Shown here: piece by piece, positions 1-10,085 of the stretch
How positions within the stretch are numbered: position 1 is the first letter of the stretch
Layout of the letters: each line of letters begins with the position of its first letter
Assembly: GCA_913055845.1 (NCBI GenBank)
Contig: CAJXKO010000003.1
Coordinates: 1-64,000, forward strand
Source of the DNA: an uncultured Bacteroidota bacterium
Lineage (GTDB): Bacteria; Bacteroidota; Rhodothermia; Rhodothermales; Salinibacteraceae
Reading direction: 5' to 3'
DNA length: 64,000 nucleotides
Program-made: the position numbers and the translations under genes
The notes under the pieces: model-generated
The model's input: the letters and a program-made list of their open reading frames with translations, nothing else
Databases searched by the model: none
What the model was told of the DNA's origin: nothing

Positions 1-2
1 AC

Positions 3-206
3 CATGTCATTGATGCCATTCCGGTGCAGGACGATCCATCCACAGTTCCGTTCCCCGATCTGTATGATGCCATGTCGGCGGATAAGAAAAATCAGGGCGA
101 TACGATTCGGTTTGTCCTTCTGGAAGAGCTTGGCCACGCCTATGTGACGGGAGACGTAACGGAAGCCGAAGCGGAGCAGGCCTGGGCCTTCGCATGTTCC
201 TCCTGA
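3..206 (+). CDS. aroB: 3-dehydroquinate synthase, C-terminal end (partial)
   Basis: The reading frame is already open at the window edge, so only the last 67 codons or so are present. The run DKKNQGDTIRFVLLEELG matches the conserved C-terminal segment of 3-dehydroquinate synthase, where the DKK...G.IRFVLL pattern precedes a final helix. The enzyme converts DAHP to 3-dehydroquinate in the shikimate pathway in the cytoplasm and is NAD- and metal-dependent. The GTG at 24 offered by the ORF track is internal to the gene, not its start. The catalytic domain lies outside the window, so activity cannot be judged. Family assignment rests on this short tail. Confidence 0.8.
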   Translation, partial: HVIDAIPVQDDPSTVPFPDLYDAMSADKKNQGDTIRFVLLEELGHAYVTGDVTEAEAEQAWAFACSS

Positions 207-300
207 AACGCCGCCCCGATTCAGTCGTGTGAGCAGAGCGTGACTGGATTGATCCACCCGCTCCGGAGGCGCACTTCCCTGTCCGCTACGGTCCGCTCCT

Positions 301-3300
301 GTGCCTGAGCCCCCATCGTCTCGTCGGTCCTCTACCCAACCCCTCTGGCGGTCGCTACGAGTCGCCCTTATCGTGGTGCTCGTCGGCATTGCAATCATCG
401 TAGGGCTTACCCGCACCAAGGCGGGCCGAGACGCCATTCGCCAGCAGGTAGAAACCGCCTTTAACCAGCGGTACGAGGGGCAATTGTCGATTGGGACACT
501 CCGTGGAACTCTTATCGACGATGTTGTAGCGACCAACGTCGAACTCCGAACTCCCTCGGGCGAGCGCGTGGCAGTCGTGGATTCGATTCGTGCCGTCCCG
601 CGCTGGGCCAACCTCCTCACCGCGGAGTTGTCTATGCGCACCCTTATGGTTTACCGCCCCCAGGTCTTCTTGCGGCGCGATTCCAGTGGCACCTGGAACG
701 CGAGACGAGCCCTCGACCGCACAGCCCCGTCGTCCACGACCGCTCAACCCTTTGATCTCACATTTACGAGGCTCGAGGTGCGAGAGGGGACACTGTCCAC
801 AGAACGCGAGGGTACGCCCCCGGACATCGTCGAGGAGGGTTGGCTGTTCGATTATACCCGCACGCAGATTCAGGACTTTTCCCTCCAAGCATCTGCACGA
901 CGGAACGGCCCGAACAGCGTGCTCGACATCAGTGCCGCCTCCTTCAACCTGCCAGGCGCCCCCCTACAACCCTCTTTGTCGCAAGGACTACTCCGACGTA
1001 CTGCCACAGGCTGGTCGCTCGACGATCTTGACCTCACTCTCGGCACCACGCGTCTCCGCGGACGTGCCTCGCTCCAGACCACGTCATCGGACCCCAATGA
1101 CAACTCCTTCTCACTAATTCTCGACCGGAGCCGCATCGATCATGGCGAATTGAAGCACCTCATTCCGCGACTTCCGTTCGCAGATGTCGTCACATTAGAG
1201 GGTGAACTTGGCGGCACCCTTGCTCGGCTTCAGGCCGATGATGTAACGGTGACCCACAATGCTTCCTTTGCAACCCTCGACGGCACAATCGCCCGACAGC
1301 CCGAGACGTTCGCCCTGGACCTACAGTTGCGCGAGAGTGAGATCTCACTGGGGGACGTGGAGGACGTCTGGCCCGGACTTTCAACAGTCCGTCCCGCCAC
1401 CGAGGTCGGGCCGCTCAACGTAGAGGGCACGCTTCAGGGCACGGCAGCGCGACCTCGTCCGAGTCGACGCGGACTCGACTTTCGCACCACCCTTACGGTC
1501 CAGAGTCAACACGGGGCCATACAGGGCTCCCTGAACGTGGCACGGACCGGGGCCGCCCCGCTTCAATACGATGCGTCCATACGCACCGATAGCCTCAACT
1601 TAGCACCTTTCACCGGTCGACCGGAGCTCACCAGTCGCCTGAGCGGACAATTGGATGCGCGCGGTAAGGGTCTGCAGGGAGACACGCTGAGCGGATCCTT
1701 AGACCTGTCGCTGTCCCCTTCCATCCTGGCTGGGCGCCCCCTAGGGTCCGCAGACGGACAAGCCACGTTCACCCACCGCTCGGCCGAGGGCCAGCTCTTC
1801 GTACGCCAAGAGAACGGCGGGTCCGTCCGCGCCGAGGGCTCCGTCGACCGGATGCGCAACCGGCCCATCTATACGGCCGTAGTCTCGAGTTCAGACCTAA
1901 ATCTATCGTCCCTCACCGACGGCCTCCCTCGCACCGAACTCAACGGCCGACTCACGCTTCGCGCCGCCGGGACAGACTGGCAGTCCCTGACGGGCACGCT
2001 CGTGGCAGACGTTGACACATCGAATATATACAGAAGCGATAGCACTGTCGGACTTCCTTCCCACTCGGCGACCGTCCGGCTTTCCGGTCGGAGATCCGAC
2101 CGCCCACGCTTCACTCTCTCAGGTACGGTGGGGACCCTAACGGTAGACGGCAACGCATTGGGCCCTCCGCTCTGGAACGCAGTTCGGACCTGGACCGGCG
2201 CATTCCGAGACGCTTACCGAGAGGAACGTAACAAGCCCGCCCCGTCCAGCCCCATTCCGCCCCCCCGTACGCCGTCCACGTCGGAGGCCGCATCTGCCCT
2301 CTCCCTAACCAGTCGAGATCGTCCAGCAGACGAACTCATGAGGGCGCAGGCGACGCTGCGCGTGCGACAGCCCAGAATTCTGCATGCGTGGTGGGCTGCT
2401 TTTCCGAAACGAACCGAGGACCTTACCGCCGAAGCGCGCCTTTCGCTCAGCACGGACAGCCTCCGAGCCACTGGGCAATTCTCGGCGACCCGTCTCAGCG
2501 GAAGCACGTATGAGACGCGCCAGCTTGACGCCCATTACACTTTGGCAAGTCAGCGGGGAGCGCCCCTGGCCCAATCGACGCAGGCGACCGCCACGGTTTC
2601 GGCTCGGCGTGTCGTCTCCGGATCCCTTCCCATCCAGCAACTCACCGGCTCGCTCGAGTATGGGGGACGTCGGGGTACCCTCCGGCTTACGGCCGACAGC
2701 CTGGGTATCGCAGACTCCGTGCGACTCGCGAGCGAGTTGCGAATCACCCCCCGGACGAACGAAATGCGCGTACACGACCTGTCGATCAACGTGAACGGGG
2801 CAACGTGGAGCAATCCTTCGTCAGGGGCAATCCGAACTTACGCCGGTCAAGTTGTCGTCACCCCCTTTCGGCTAGAACGGCCACACCCACAGACGCCTTC
2901 GTTGCAGAAACTCGAGATTGGAGGAACGCTTTCGTCCGCCCCAACCGATACGCTTACGGTGGAAGCAACCAACGTGTATCTCCCTCCCTTCTCGCAAGCC
3001 CTCGGGAAAACCCTCCTCATCGGGGGCAACTTAGGAGGGCGGCTGGATCTGCAGGGGGGACTGGGCCGCCCTACCCTCACGACCGATCTCTCCGTTCGCC
3101 GACTGTCGTACGACCGGCGCATCCTGGGCGACGCACACCTCCGCACCACGTACTCTGCAGGGTCGCCGACATTGTCTCTTGACGGCTCTCTGCGGGCAGA
3201 AGACATCTCCGTAGACAGCCTGGCTGGTCCGTCCTTGGTTCCCGGTACGCCCCAAAGCGTAGACCCCAACCGGTTGTCCCTCTCGGGAAAAATCCGACTG

Positions 3301-5103
3301 CCTTCGTGGGCCCGGTCCTCCGCCCCCCCGCCATCCACGAGCGACGCCCTGGACCTTTCGGTGGACATCGAACGAGCTGATCTCTTCTTCTTCCGCTACA
3401 TCTTCGAGGAACGGGTGTCGAGGGTTCAAGGATACACCACGGGCGACCTCCACATTGGCGGCCATGTTCGGGATCCTGTCTTTGACGCCAATCTCAGAAT
3501 CGTCAACGGAGGGGTTACCCTGCCGCTGTTTGGGCTGCAGTACGAGGTGGAGGGCCCCGTGATGGTCGACAAGCAGGGCATTCATCCGCGCGGACTGGCC
3601 GTGCGCGACGAAGAGGGGACTGGCACCATTGAAGGAAGCGTTCTGTTCAACGATTATCAGTATTTCTCCTTCGACTTGTCCGCCGACCTCGACGGGATTA
3701 CGGTTATTAACGTGTCCCAGGCCAAGGACCTCCCCTTCTACGGGTACATTCGCGCGACCGGGCCTCTCCATCTAACGGGTCCCCTTTCGGACGCTACCCT
3801 TCGGTCGAACGCAGCCCGCACCACCCCCGACAGCGAGTTGTTCATCCCGGTGACTGGAGAGACCGTGCAGGAAGACACTGGCTTCATTGTTTTCGCCGAT
3901 TCGACGGGCCGCGCACCAGATATTCCGACCTTTACCCGTCGGCAGAACATTCTCGGCGACCGACCCGAAGGGGTCCCCACCTTCGTGGAAGGCCTCAACC
4001 TCGACTTTAACGTGACGGCGCCCGAGGAGTCGACGGTCAACCTCGTGTTCGACCCCATTGTCGGCGACGTGGTGACCGTCGTGGGCTCCGGTCGCGTACA
4101 GCTCCAGCGCAAAGAGGGAGACTTTTCGGTCTACGGCAACTTCCGGGCCACCAGCGGCACCTACTTATTTACCGCCGGGGAGGTCTTCGTACGCCGGTTC
4201 TCCATCGCAGAGGGAACTATCACCTGGGACGGAGATCCCACCAATGCACAACTCGACCTTGATGCCGAGTACCGCACCCGCGCCTCCCCGACCGGACTCC
4301 CCGGCTTCCAGAATGCCCGCGGGCGCATTCCTGTCACTGTCCTGCTCGACATCACAGGCCGGGTAACCACCCCGCGCGTGGACCTCGGGCTCTCCCTCAC
4401 CCGCAGCGAAGAGCGTAACCTCGTAGGCTCCGAGTCGCTCGACGCCATCCTCAACCAGCCGGCCCGCACTACCGAATACGCCACGAGCGTTTTGTTGACG
4501 AACACGTTCCTCCTGACCACCGAATCGATTACCCAACGCGGACGCGGCGGCGAGACCGACAACAGCCTCACAACCGCCGGCAACCAACTGGCGTTTAATA
4601 GTGTCTCCCAACTCGTCTCCAGTCAGCTTAATCGCTACCTCGGCCAGGCCCTTCCGAATGTGGACCTCAACTTCGGGGTTCAGGGAGAAGACCCAGACGA
4701 TCTCGATCTCATCTACGGCGTGGCCCTTCGGTTGCTCAATGAACGTCTTGTCATCCGGGGCGAGGGAGTCTATACGAGCGACACAGAAGAACGACAAGTC
4801 GAAGGCCCACAGGGAGAGTTCGTCCTGGAGGTCCGGCTCAGTTCCAGGGTCAGCGCGAAAGTCTTCTACCGCCGCGACGGTGACGAACTGACTCGCAACC
4901 AGTCGTTGATGAGCAGCCGGGGAGCCGGGGTCTCGTACCAGACCCAGTTCTCGACCTGGCGGTCTCTCTTTCAGCGTCTTTTCGGGTGGTTGCTTCCGTC
5001 CAACGATCCCCCGACCGAAGAGGACGCGCCACCGCCCCAGCCGGTGGCCGAAGAGTCGCCTGCGCCAACAGACTCCACTGCGGCGCGCACGAATCCCCAG
5101 TAG
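301..5103 (+). CDS. tamB: Translocation and assembly module TamB-like protein (DUF490), 1600 aa
   Basis: This very large protein has one N-terminal membrane anchor (about residues 19-37, VALIVVLVGIAIIVGL) followed by a long, repetitive beta-strand-rich body. The C-terminal DUF490/TamB region (about 1150-1550) includes the LTRSEERNLVGSESLDAIL and LNRYLGQALPNVDLNFGV stretches. Known TamB proteins are anchored in the inner membrane and span the periplasm as a lipid-conducting or barrel-assembly groove. The extreme C terminus is a Pro/Glu-rich low-complexity tail. The start is a GTG directly in front of the anchor. No Omp85 partner (TamA/TamL) is adjacent. It lies about 95 bp after aroB and just before rnr on the same strand. 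Family call is confident; exact function is inferred. Confidence 0.88.
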   Translation: MPEPPSSRRSSTQPLWRSLRVALIVVLVGIAIIVGLTRTKAGRDAIRQQVETAFNQRYEGQLSIGTLRGTLIDDVVATNVELRTPSGERVAVVDSIRAVPRWANLLTAELSMRTLMVYRPQVFLRRDSSGTWNARRALDRTAPSSTTAQPFDLTFTRLEVREGTLSTEREGTPPDIVEEGWLFDYTRTQIQDFSLQASARRNGPNSVLDISAASFNLPGAPLQPSLSQGLLRRTATGWSLDDLDLTLGTTRLRGRASLQTTSSDPNDNSFSLILDRSRIDHGELKHLIPRLPFADVVTLEGELGGTLARLQADDVTVTHNASFATLDGTIARQPETFALDLQLRESEISLGDVEDVWPGLSTVRPATEVGPLNVEGTLQGTAARPRPSRRGLDFRTTLTVQSQHGAIQGSLNVARTGAAPLQYDASIRTDSLNLAPFTGRPELTSRLSGQLDARGKGLQGDTLSGSLDLSLSPSILAGRPLGSADGQATFTHRSAEGQLFVRQENGGSVRAEGSVDRMRNRPIYTAVVSSSDLNLSSLTDGLPRTELNGRLTLRAAGTDWQSLTGTLVADVDTSNIYRSDSTVGLPSHSATVRLSGRRSDRPRFTLSGTVGTLTVDGNALGPPLWNAVRTWTGAFRDAYREERNKPAPSSPIPPPRTPSTSEAASALSLTSRDRPADELMRAQATLRVRQPRILHAWWAAFPKRTEDLTAEARLSLSTDSLRATGQFSATRLSGSTYETRQLDAHYTLASQRGAPLAQSTQATATVSARRVVSGSLPIQQLTGSLEYGGRRGTLRLTADSLGIADSVRLASELRITPRTNEMRVHDLSINVNGATWSNPSSGAIRTYAGQVVVTPFRLERPHPQTPSLQKLEIGGTLSSAPTDTLTVEATNVYLPPFSQALGKTLLIGGNLGGRLDLQGGLGRPTLTTDLSVRRLSYDRRILGDAHLRTTYSAGSPTLSLDGSLRAEDISVDSLAGPSLVPGTPQSVDPNRLSLSGKIRLPSWARSSAPPPSTSDALDLSVDIERADLFFFRYIFEERVSRVQGYTTGDLHIGGHVRDPVFDANLRIVNGGVTLPLFGLQYEVEGPVMVDKQGIHPRGLAVRDEEGTGTIEGSVLFNDYQYFSFDLSADLDGITVINVSQAKDLPFYGYIRATGPLHLTGPLSDATLRSNAARTTPDSELFIPVTGETVQEDTGFIVFADSTGRAPDIPTFTRRQNILGDRPEGVPTFVEGLNLDFNVTAPEESTVNLVFDPIVGDVVTVVGSGRVQLQRKEGDFSVYGNFRATSGTYLFTAGEVFVRRFSIAEGTITWDGDPTNAQLDLDAEYRTRASPTGLPGFQNARGRIPVTVLLDITGRVTTPRVDLGLSLTRSEERNLVGSESLDAILNQPARTTEYATSVLLTNTFLLTTESITQRGRGGETDNSLTTAGNQLAFNSVSQLVSSQLNRYLGQALPNVDLNFGVQGEDPDDLDLIYGVALRLLNERLVIRGEGVYTSDTEERQVEGPQGEFVLEVRLSSRVSAKVFYRRDGDELTRNQSLMSSRGAGVSYQTQFSTWRSLFQRLFGWLLPSNDPPTEEDAPPPQPVAEESPAPTDSTAARTNPQ

Positions 5104-5145
5104 CCACGTGGCTCGGCGGTCGGGCCCGTGTGACTTTTTCATGCG

Positions 5146-7383
5146 GTGCGAACGTCCGCCGTAAAGCGGGCGTTGCTTTCTGTTGATGCGTCTCTTCACT
5201 ACCTGCCTTCACGACCCGACGCCGACGCCATTACGAAGACGCAAGCCAACAGTCTCCGCCAGGACATCCTCGAATTTCTTCGCGAACACCCAAATACAGC
5301 CCATCGATCCCACGAGATCTCGGAGGGATTGGGCATCGAAGACAACGAGACCTACCTCCAATTCTGTGACGTCCTCGCCGAGATGACGGCCCAGAAGCTA
5401 GTAAAACGGGAGGGCCGGAAGTACAAGGCCAAGGGTGAAACCCGACATCGGACGGGAATTCTGAGTTGTCACCCCCAGGGCTACGGCTTCGTACAGGCCG
5501 TAGATAGCGAGGAGGAGTTCTTTATTCGGGAGCCCCACATGGGAGAGGCCCTACACGGCGACCTCGTGCGGGTGGCCGTTGCGGCCCGTCCCGCCGACGC
5601 CGGCAAAGGCAAAAAGCGGGAATGCGAAGTGCTAGAGATTGTGGAGCGGCGCTGCACCCAGGTGGTGGGCACCTTCCACCAGCGGGCGGACGTGGCCTTC
5701 GTGGAGCCGGACGACCAGCGTATCCTCCAGGATGTCTACGTGGCGCCCGACGCTGTTGGAGGCGCGAAGGACGGCGAGAAGGTAGTGGTGTCCATCGACC
5801 GATTCGACGATCGCAAGGCCTCGCCCGAGGGCCGAATCCTTCGGGTCATTGGCTCCGCGGATGACCCCAAGGTGCGGGTCCTGTCGCTCGCGATGAGCAT
5901 GAACGTGAAGGCCGACTTCCCGGACGAGGTGGAGGTGGAGGCGGAGGAGATTCCAGTCGCTATTCCGGACGCTGAGATTGAGCGCCGTCGCGATCTGCGC
6001 GAGAAGCCGATCTTTACGATTGATCCGGTCGACGCGAAGGATTTCGATGACGCCATCCACATTGAGCGGCTGGACAATAGCAACTACGAGGTAGGCGTTC
6101 ACATCGCCGACGTAAGCCACTACGTCCAGCCCGACTCGGCAATCGACGAGGAGGCACTGGAGCGTGCTACAAGCGTGTATCTCGTGGACCGCACCATCCC
6201 GATGCTACCGGAAAAGCTTTCGAACAAGGTTTGCTCGCTGCGCCCCCACGAGGACAAGTTGGCCTTCTCCATTTTGATGGAGGTCAATCCGCAGGGCGAC
6301 GTGGTGGACTACGAGATCTGCGAAAGTGTTATCCACTCTAAGGAGCGCCTCACCTACGACCGAGCCCAGGATTACATCGAAGGTGGATATCCCGACGACA
6401 AAATGGCATCGGAGGTGGTGCAGGCCAATCGGCTCACCAAAACCCTTACTAGGCGCCGGATGCAAGAAGGCGCCATCGACTTTGGATCCGACGAAGTCAA
6501 TGTGATCCTCGATGAGGATGGGACCCCCACCAATATTATCCGGAAGGAGCGCACGCGGGCCAACCGGCTCGTTGAGGAACTCATGCTGCTGGCCAACCGG
6601 ACGGTTGCTCAGCACATCGCCGATCCCACCCATTTGAAGCGTCACCGCACGAACGGTGAAGACGAACCGCTTCCCTTTATCTACCGGGTGCACGACACAC
6701 CGGACGGGGAGCAGATCCGTCAACTCGCCGAGTACGTCCGCGTGTTCGGTCACGAACTTCCCTTGACCGACGGCAACGTTCAATCCTCCGATCTAGGCGA
6801 CCTAATTGATGCAGTACAGGACCAACCCGAAGAGCAGGTAATCGTGCGGGCGGCGCTACAGGCCATGTCGAAGGCCAAATACGCCGTTGGCAACATTGGC
6901 CACTACGGCCTGGGGTTCAATCACTACACTCACTTCACGAGTCCCATCCGCCGCTACCCGGACCTCATTGTGCACCGCCTCCTCAAGCGCTATGCGCGTG
7001 GGGAGGGGCCGGCCGACGTGGAGGAGCTCGCGGCCCGCTGTGAACATTGCTCCGAGCAGGAGCGCAACGCCGAGGAGGCCGAGCGAGAATCGGTGAAGCT
7101 CAAGCAGGTGGAGTACGTGAAGAACCACGTGGGCGATACCTTCGACGGCGTCGTAAGTGGCGTTACCAAGTTCGGCGTGTTTGTGGAGATCACCGACCTA
7201 CTCGTAGAAGGCCTCGTCCACGTCCGCGAGATGGACGACTACTACACCTACGACGAGTCGACCTATACCCTACGAGGAGAGAGCAACGGAAAAACCTATC
7301 GTCCGGGCGACTCAGTTACCGTGAAGGTGGCAAGCGTGAGTGTTGAGGACCGGGAGATCGATCTCCTGTTTGAAGAGGACTAG
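5146..7383 (+). CDS. rnr: Ribonuclease R
   Basis: This is a processive 3'-5' exoribonuclease that degrades structured RNA. The domain order is classical: an N-terminal winged helix (about 33-90), cold-shock OB domains (about 100-235), an RNB catalytic domain with the DPVDAKDFDDAI acidic cluster (about 293-304) and the GLGFNHYTHFTSPIRRYPDL motif, then a C-terminal S1 domain (GDTFDGVVSGVTKFGVFVEI). At 745 aa it has normal family length, but it lacks the long basic C-terminal tail of E. coli RNase R and ends in an acidic EED, fitting a halophile. The GTG start at 5146 is the ORF track's choice. Conservation begins near residue 33, so the true start could be slightly downstream. Confidence 0.93.
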   Translation: MRTSAVKRALLSVDASLHYLPSRPDADAITKTQANSLRQDILEFLREHPNTAHRSHEISEGLGIEDNETYLQFCDVLAEMTAQKLVKREGRKYKAKGETRHRTGILSCHPQGYGFVQAVDSEEEFFIREPHMGEALHGDLVRVAVAARPADAGKGKKRECEVLEIVERRCTQVVGTFHQRADVAFVEPDDQRILQDVYVAPDAVGGAKDGEKVVVSIDRFDDRKASPEGRILRVIGSADDPKVRVLSLAMSMNVKADFPDEVEVEAEEIPVAIPDAEIERRRDLREKPIFTIDPVDAKDFDDAIHIERLDNSNYEVGVHIADVSHYVQPDSAIDEEALERATSVYLVDRTIPMLPEKLSNKVCSLRPHEDKLAFSILMEVNPQGDVVDYEICESVIHSKERLTYDRAQDYIEGGYPDDKMASEVVQANRLTKTLTRRRMQEGAIDFGSDEVNVILDEDGTPTNIIRKERTRANRLVEELMLLANRTVAQHIADPTHLKRHRTNGEDEPLPFIYRVHDTPDGEQIRQLAEYVRVFGHELPLTDGNVQSSDLGDLIDAVQDQPEEQVIVRAALQAMSKAKYAVGNIGHYGLGFNHYTHFTSPIRRYPDLIVHRLLKRYARGEGPADVEELAARCEHCSEQERNAEEAERESVKLKQVEYVKNHVGDTFDGVVSGVTKFGVFVEITDLLVEGLVHVREMDDYYTYDESTYTLRGESNGKTYRPGDSVTVKVASVSVEDREIDLLFEED

Positions 7384-7427
7384 TCCTTTCCCTCGGTGAG
7401 ACTTGATTGGCGTCTGAAGCACCTCCG

Positions 7428-8693
7428 TTACACCGCCGGCGTGACGGAATGGTCGTCGGGGACATCCTCTGCGAAGTCGTGCACCAGGAGCCCGCTCCGC
7501 AGTTTGGGCTCGAACCATGTGGATTTGGGCGGCATCAGGCTGCCCTCGTCCGACACCGCCGCGAGCTCTTCGATACTCGTGGGATACATGCTAATCGCCA
7601 ACTCCGCATCGCCCTGATCCACCCGGACTTCCAGCGCTTCTGTTCCGCGGATGCCTCCTACGAAATCAATGTTTGGGTCCCGACGCTGATCAGTAATGCC
7701 CAGGTGCGGCTCGAGAAGATGCACGCTCAGACGTGACACGTCGAGGCTGTCTACCACTCGATTGCCAGCCGGCGGCGGCAACACCAACCGGTGCCAGTTT
7801 CCCTGCACGTAGAGACAGACCTGGCCTTTCTCCTCCGGCACTGGTTCGTCGACGCCTCTCTCCAACGTGAAGTGAGTCTCCAGGCGGTCCAAAAAGTCGA
7901 CCGGGGACATAGGTAGTTCCCGAACGACCCGATTATAGGCCATAATGTGCATGTGGCTCATCGGGAAGAGAACCGCCGTGAACATCTCATACCCCGGGAT
8001 GTCCGTCCCCCGACTTCCTCCCTCGTGTCGCAGTTCGGCCGCTGCCCGGCTGGCTGCCTTGCACCGGTGATGACCGTCCGCAATGTATAGGTGCTCTACC
8101 GCACGGAAGGCTTGAACAAGCAGATCGGGCGCATCGCTCTTCCAGACAGTATGGCGCACCCCGTCGTCCGCTTCAAAGTCATATAGGGGCTGCTCTTCCT
8201 GTATGCGCGCTACGTGCGCGGCTATGGCCTCCTCATCCCGGTACGTAAGCATCACCGGCTCGGAGTGAGCCCGCTGCGCCAGCACGTGACGCGTACGGTC
8301 CTCCTCTTTGTCAGGACGCGTCTCCTCGTGCTTCACGATGGTGCCGTCGTCGTACTCACGGACCGGCACGCAGCCGAGCACGCCGGTCTGCGCCCGCCCG
8401 TTCGTCACCAGCCGGTACACATACACCGATGGCGTCGACTCCCGAATTGTATAATCGGCCTCCACAAACTGTCGCAGGTTGATGGCCCCCTGCTTGTACA
8501 CCGCGTCGTCGTACTCGTCGGTTCCGGGGGGGAGGTCGATCTCGGGCCGAGCGACATGCAAAAAGCTGCGGGGGCGATCGTCGGCCTCTCCTCGGGCCTC
8601 TGTGCGGTCCACGACGTCGTACGGCACAGAAGCAATTTCTTCGGCGTGCTGAGGAAGGGGGCGCACGGCCCGAAACGGAAGAAGAGTGGCCAT
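7428..8693 (-). CDS. DUF1015 family protein
   Basis: This 421-aa soluble protein begins with MATLLPFRAVRPLPQHAEEIASVPYDVVD, the hallmark N terminus of the DUF1015 family, and carries the internal signature YIADGHHRCKAA. The ORF track starts 26 codons earlier, but the ATG at 8693 opens directly into the conserved domain and is preferred. DUF1015 members are widespread and often sit near serine-biosynthesis genes. Their biochemical role is not established, and the HHR-type motif with neighbouring acidic residues only hints at an enzyme. It faces rnr convergently with a 44-bp gap. No ser genes are visible here. Confidence 0.85.
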   Translation of the reverse strand: MATLLPFRAVRPLPQHAEEIASVPYDVVDRTEARGEADDRPRSFLHVARPEIDLPPGTDEYDDAVYKQGAINLRQFVEADYTIRESTPSVYVYRLVTNGRAQTGVLGCVPVREYDDGTIVKHEETRPDKEEDRTRHVLAQRAHSEPVMLTYRDEEAIAAHVARIQEEQPLYDFEADDGVRHTVWKSDAPDLLVQAFRAVEHLYIADGHHRCKAASRAAAELRHEGGSRGTDIPGYEMFTAVLFPMSHMHIMAYNRVVRELPMSPVDFLDRLETHFTLERGVDEPVPEEKGQVCLYVQGNWHRLVLPPPAGNRVVDSLDVSRLSVHLLEPHLGITDQRRDPNIDFVGGIRGTEALEVRVDQGDAELAISMYPTSIEELAAVSDEGSLMPPKSTWFEPKLRSGLLVHDFAEDVPDDHSVTPAV

Positions 8694-8904
8694 CGGAGGG
8701 CGTATGCTGATCGGAAAAAAGACTGACCGCAAAGGAATACCAAGTATAGCATTTAGCGCCCGAAGACGCACACAGAACCCCTGTCTGCACCAGGTCTATA
8801 ACCTGATTCCACAACGTCAGGACTCCAAGGCTCTCCCTAACCCCGACCGCATAGCCCCTCACCGCTCATCCCGCCTCCCAGTTCCACCATTCTCTACTTC
8901 TCCA

Positions 8905-9279
8905 ATGAACGTGACCGCCCAGAAGACTTACCGCGATGAGGAGATCATCCTCGACTACCACAAATACGTAGAATGCACCTTCCAGGACTGCACAATCGTC
9001 TATCACGGCGACGGCCCCACCGCCGCGGACGAGTGCAAGTTCCAGGACTGCCGGTTTGACTTTCGGGAATCGGCCTCGTCCACCTTCAACACTTTACGGT
9101 CCTTTTTGCACGGCGGCCTCGAGGAGGTGGCCGTCGATGTGCTCGCCAGCATCGTAGCCCCGGACGAAGAGACCTCCCCCCTGCGGGTCCTGGAGCAAGA
9201 AGGCAACGCGCGCTTAATGCTGGATCTCGGCCGCGTGGACCCGAACGACTTCAGCGGAAATGGACAGCCTGCCCCCTGA
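8905..9279 (+). CDS. Small conserved-looking protein with a repeated ECxFQDC motif
   Basis: This is a 124-aa acidic soluble protein of unknown function. It contains two near-identical blocks, ECTFQDCTIVYHG and ECKFQDCRFDF, spaced about 20 residues apart, which resemble turns of a pentapeptide-repeat or beta-helix fold. A helical C-terminal half follows. The ATG at 8905 was chosen because the ORF-track start at 8686 runs through the 5' region of the divergent DUF1015 gene and encodes low-quality sequence. It stands alone between divergent and convergent neighbours. I do not recognise the family. Confidence 0.6.
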   Translation: MNVTAQKTYRDEEIILDYHKYVECTFQDCTIVYHGDGPTAADECKFQDCRFDFRESASSTFNTLRSFLHGGLEEVAVDVLASIVAPDEETSPLRVLEQEGNARLMLDLGRVDPNDFSGNGQPAP

Positions 9280-9319
9280 CGTCCTCCTATTGTCATCGCC
9301 CCTCCCCCACGGTATCTCT

Positions 9320-10081
9320 TCAGAACTGCATCCGAAGGACGAGGGGCGGTGCCCGCAGCCTCGATGTGCCCGGTGAAGCCTGAAGGCGCGCTGGAGTGAG
9401 TGCGCGGCGAAGCTCATGGACTAGTACGGCGATGCCTGCCCCAAGCAAGCTCCCCGCAAGGATGTCACTCGGGTAGTGTACTCCGAGGTGGAGACGACTT
9501 AACGCCACACTTGTGGCCCACACGGCCCCGGGCCCAATCACGTACCACCGCGAATATGATAGGCTCCAAGAGGTCACCAGTGCTGCCGAGAGTCCCGCGT
9601 GTCCGGAGGGAAAGGAGAGCCACGCTTCTCCCGGGGACGGGTGGCGCTCGACCCGGGCCTTGAGGGGATGGGTGACGTACGGGCGTGGCCGTCCGATGAG
9701 GTGCTTCAGGCCCGTGATGAGTCCGTAGGAGAAGCTCTGCGTCAGTGTGAGGCGGTACGCAGAGGCCGCCAGCTGGGCCTCTTGAGTGACCCCAGCACCG
9801 ATCCAAGCAGCCGGTACGGCCCCATAGAAGGCGGGACGGGCTGAGGCATGGGCCGCCCGTAGCGGAGCGGTGATACCCGGCTGAGACGCGCAATAGATGA
9901 GGGAAAGCCCTCGGGCATCCAGCGAGCCCTCCTCTGGTCCCGTCGTGCAAAAATGCCTCCCGGTCGAAACCGCTGAGGACGCCGACGCTGGAGCGGACTG
10001 TGCCGTGGCTTCCCCCCCACCGCACCAAACAACGACGAGGAGCAGCAGCCCCCCCTGAATACGGCGCCCCAGTGTAGCCAC
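9320..10081 (-). CDS. PAP2-family membrane-associated phosphatase
   Basis: This 253-aa protein has an N-terminal Sec-type signal (GGLLLLVVVWCGGGEATAQS) followed by the three PAP2 phosphatase motifs: KHLIGRPRPY (K-x6-RP), PSGH, and SRLHLGVHYPSD (SR-x5-H-x3-D). Such enzymes dephosphorylate lipid phosphates such as undecaprenyl pyrophosphate or phosphatidic acid at the outer face of the cytoplasmic membrane. The ORF track extends 81 codons into recA in another frame. The GTG at 10081 begins four bases after the recA stop and leads straight into the signal peptide, so it is preferred. Translational coupling to recA is likely. The precise substrate is unknown. Confidence 0.85.
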   Translation of the reverse strand: MATLGRRIQGGLLLLVVVWCGGGEATAQSAPASASSAVSTGRHFCTTGPEEGSLDARGLSLIYCASQPGITAPLRAAHASARPAFYGAVPAAWIGAGVTQEAQLAASAYRLTLTQSFSYGLITGLKHLIGRPRPYVTHPLKARVERHPSPGEAWLSFPSGHAGLSAALVTSWSLSYSRWYVIGPGAVWATSVALSRLHLGVHYPSDILAGSLLGAGIAVLVHELRRALTPARLQASPGTSRLRAPPLVLRMQF

Positions 10082-10085
10082 GATG

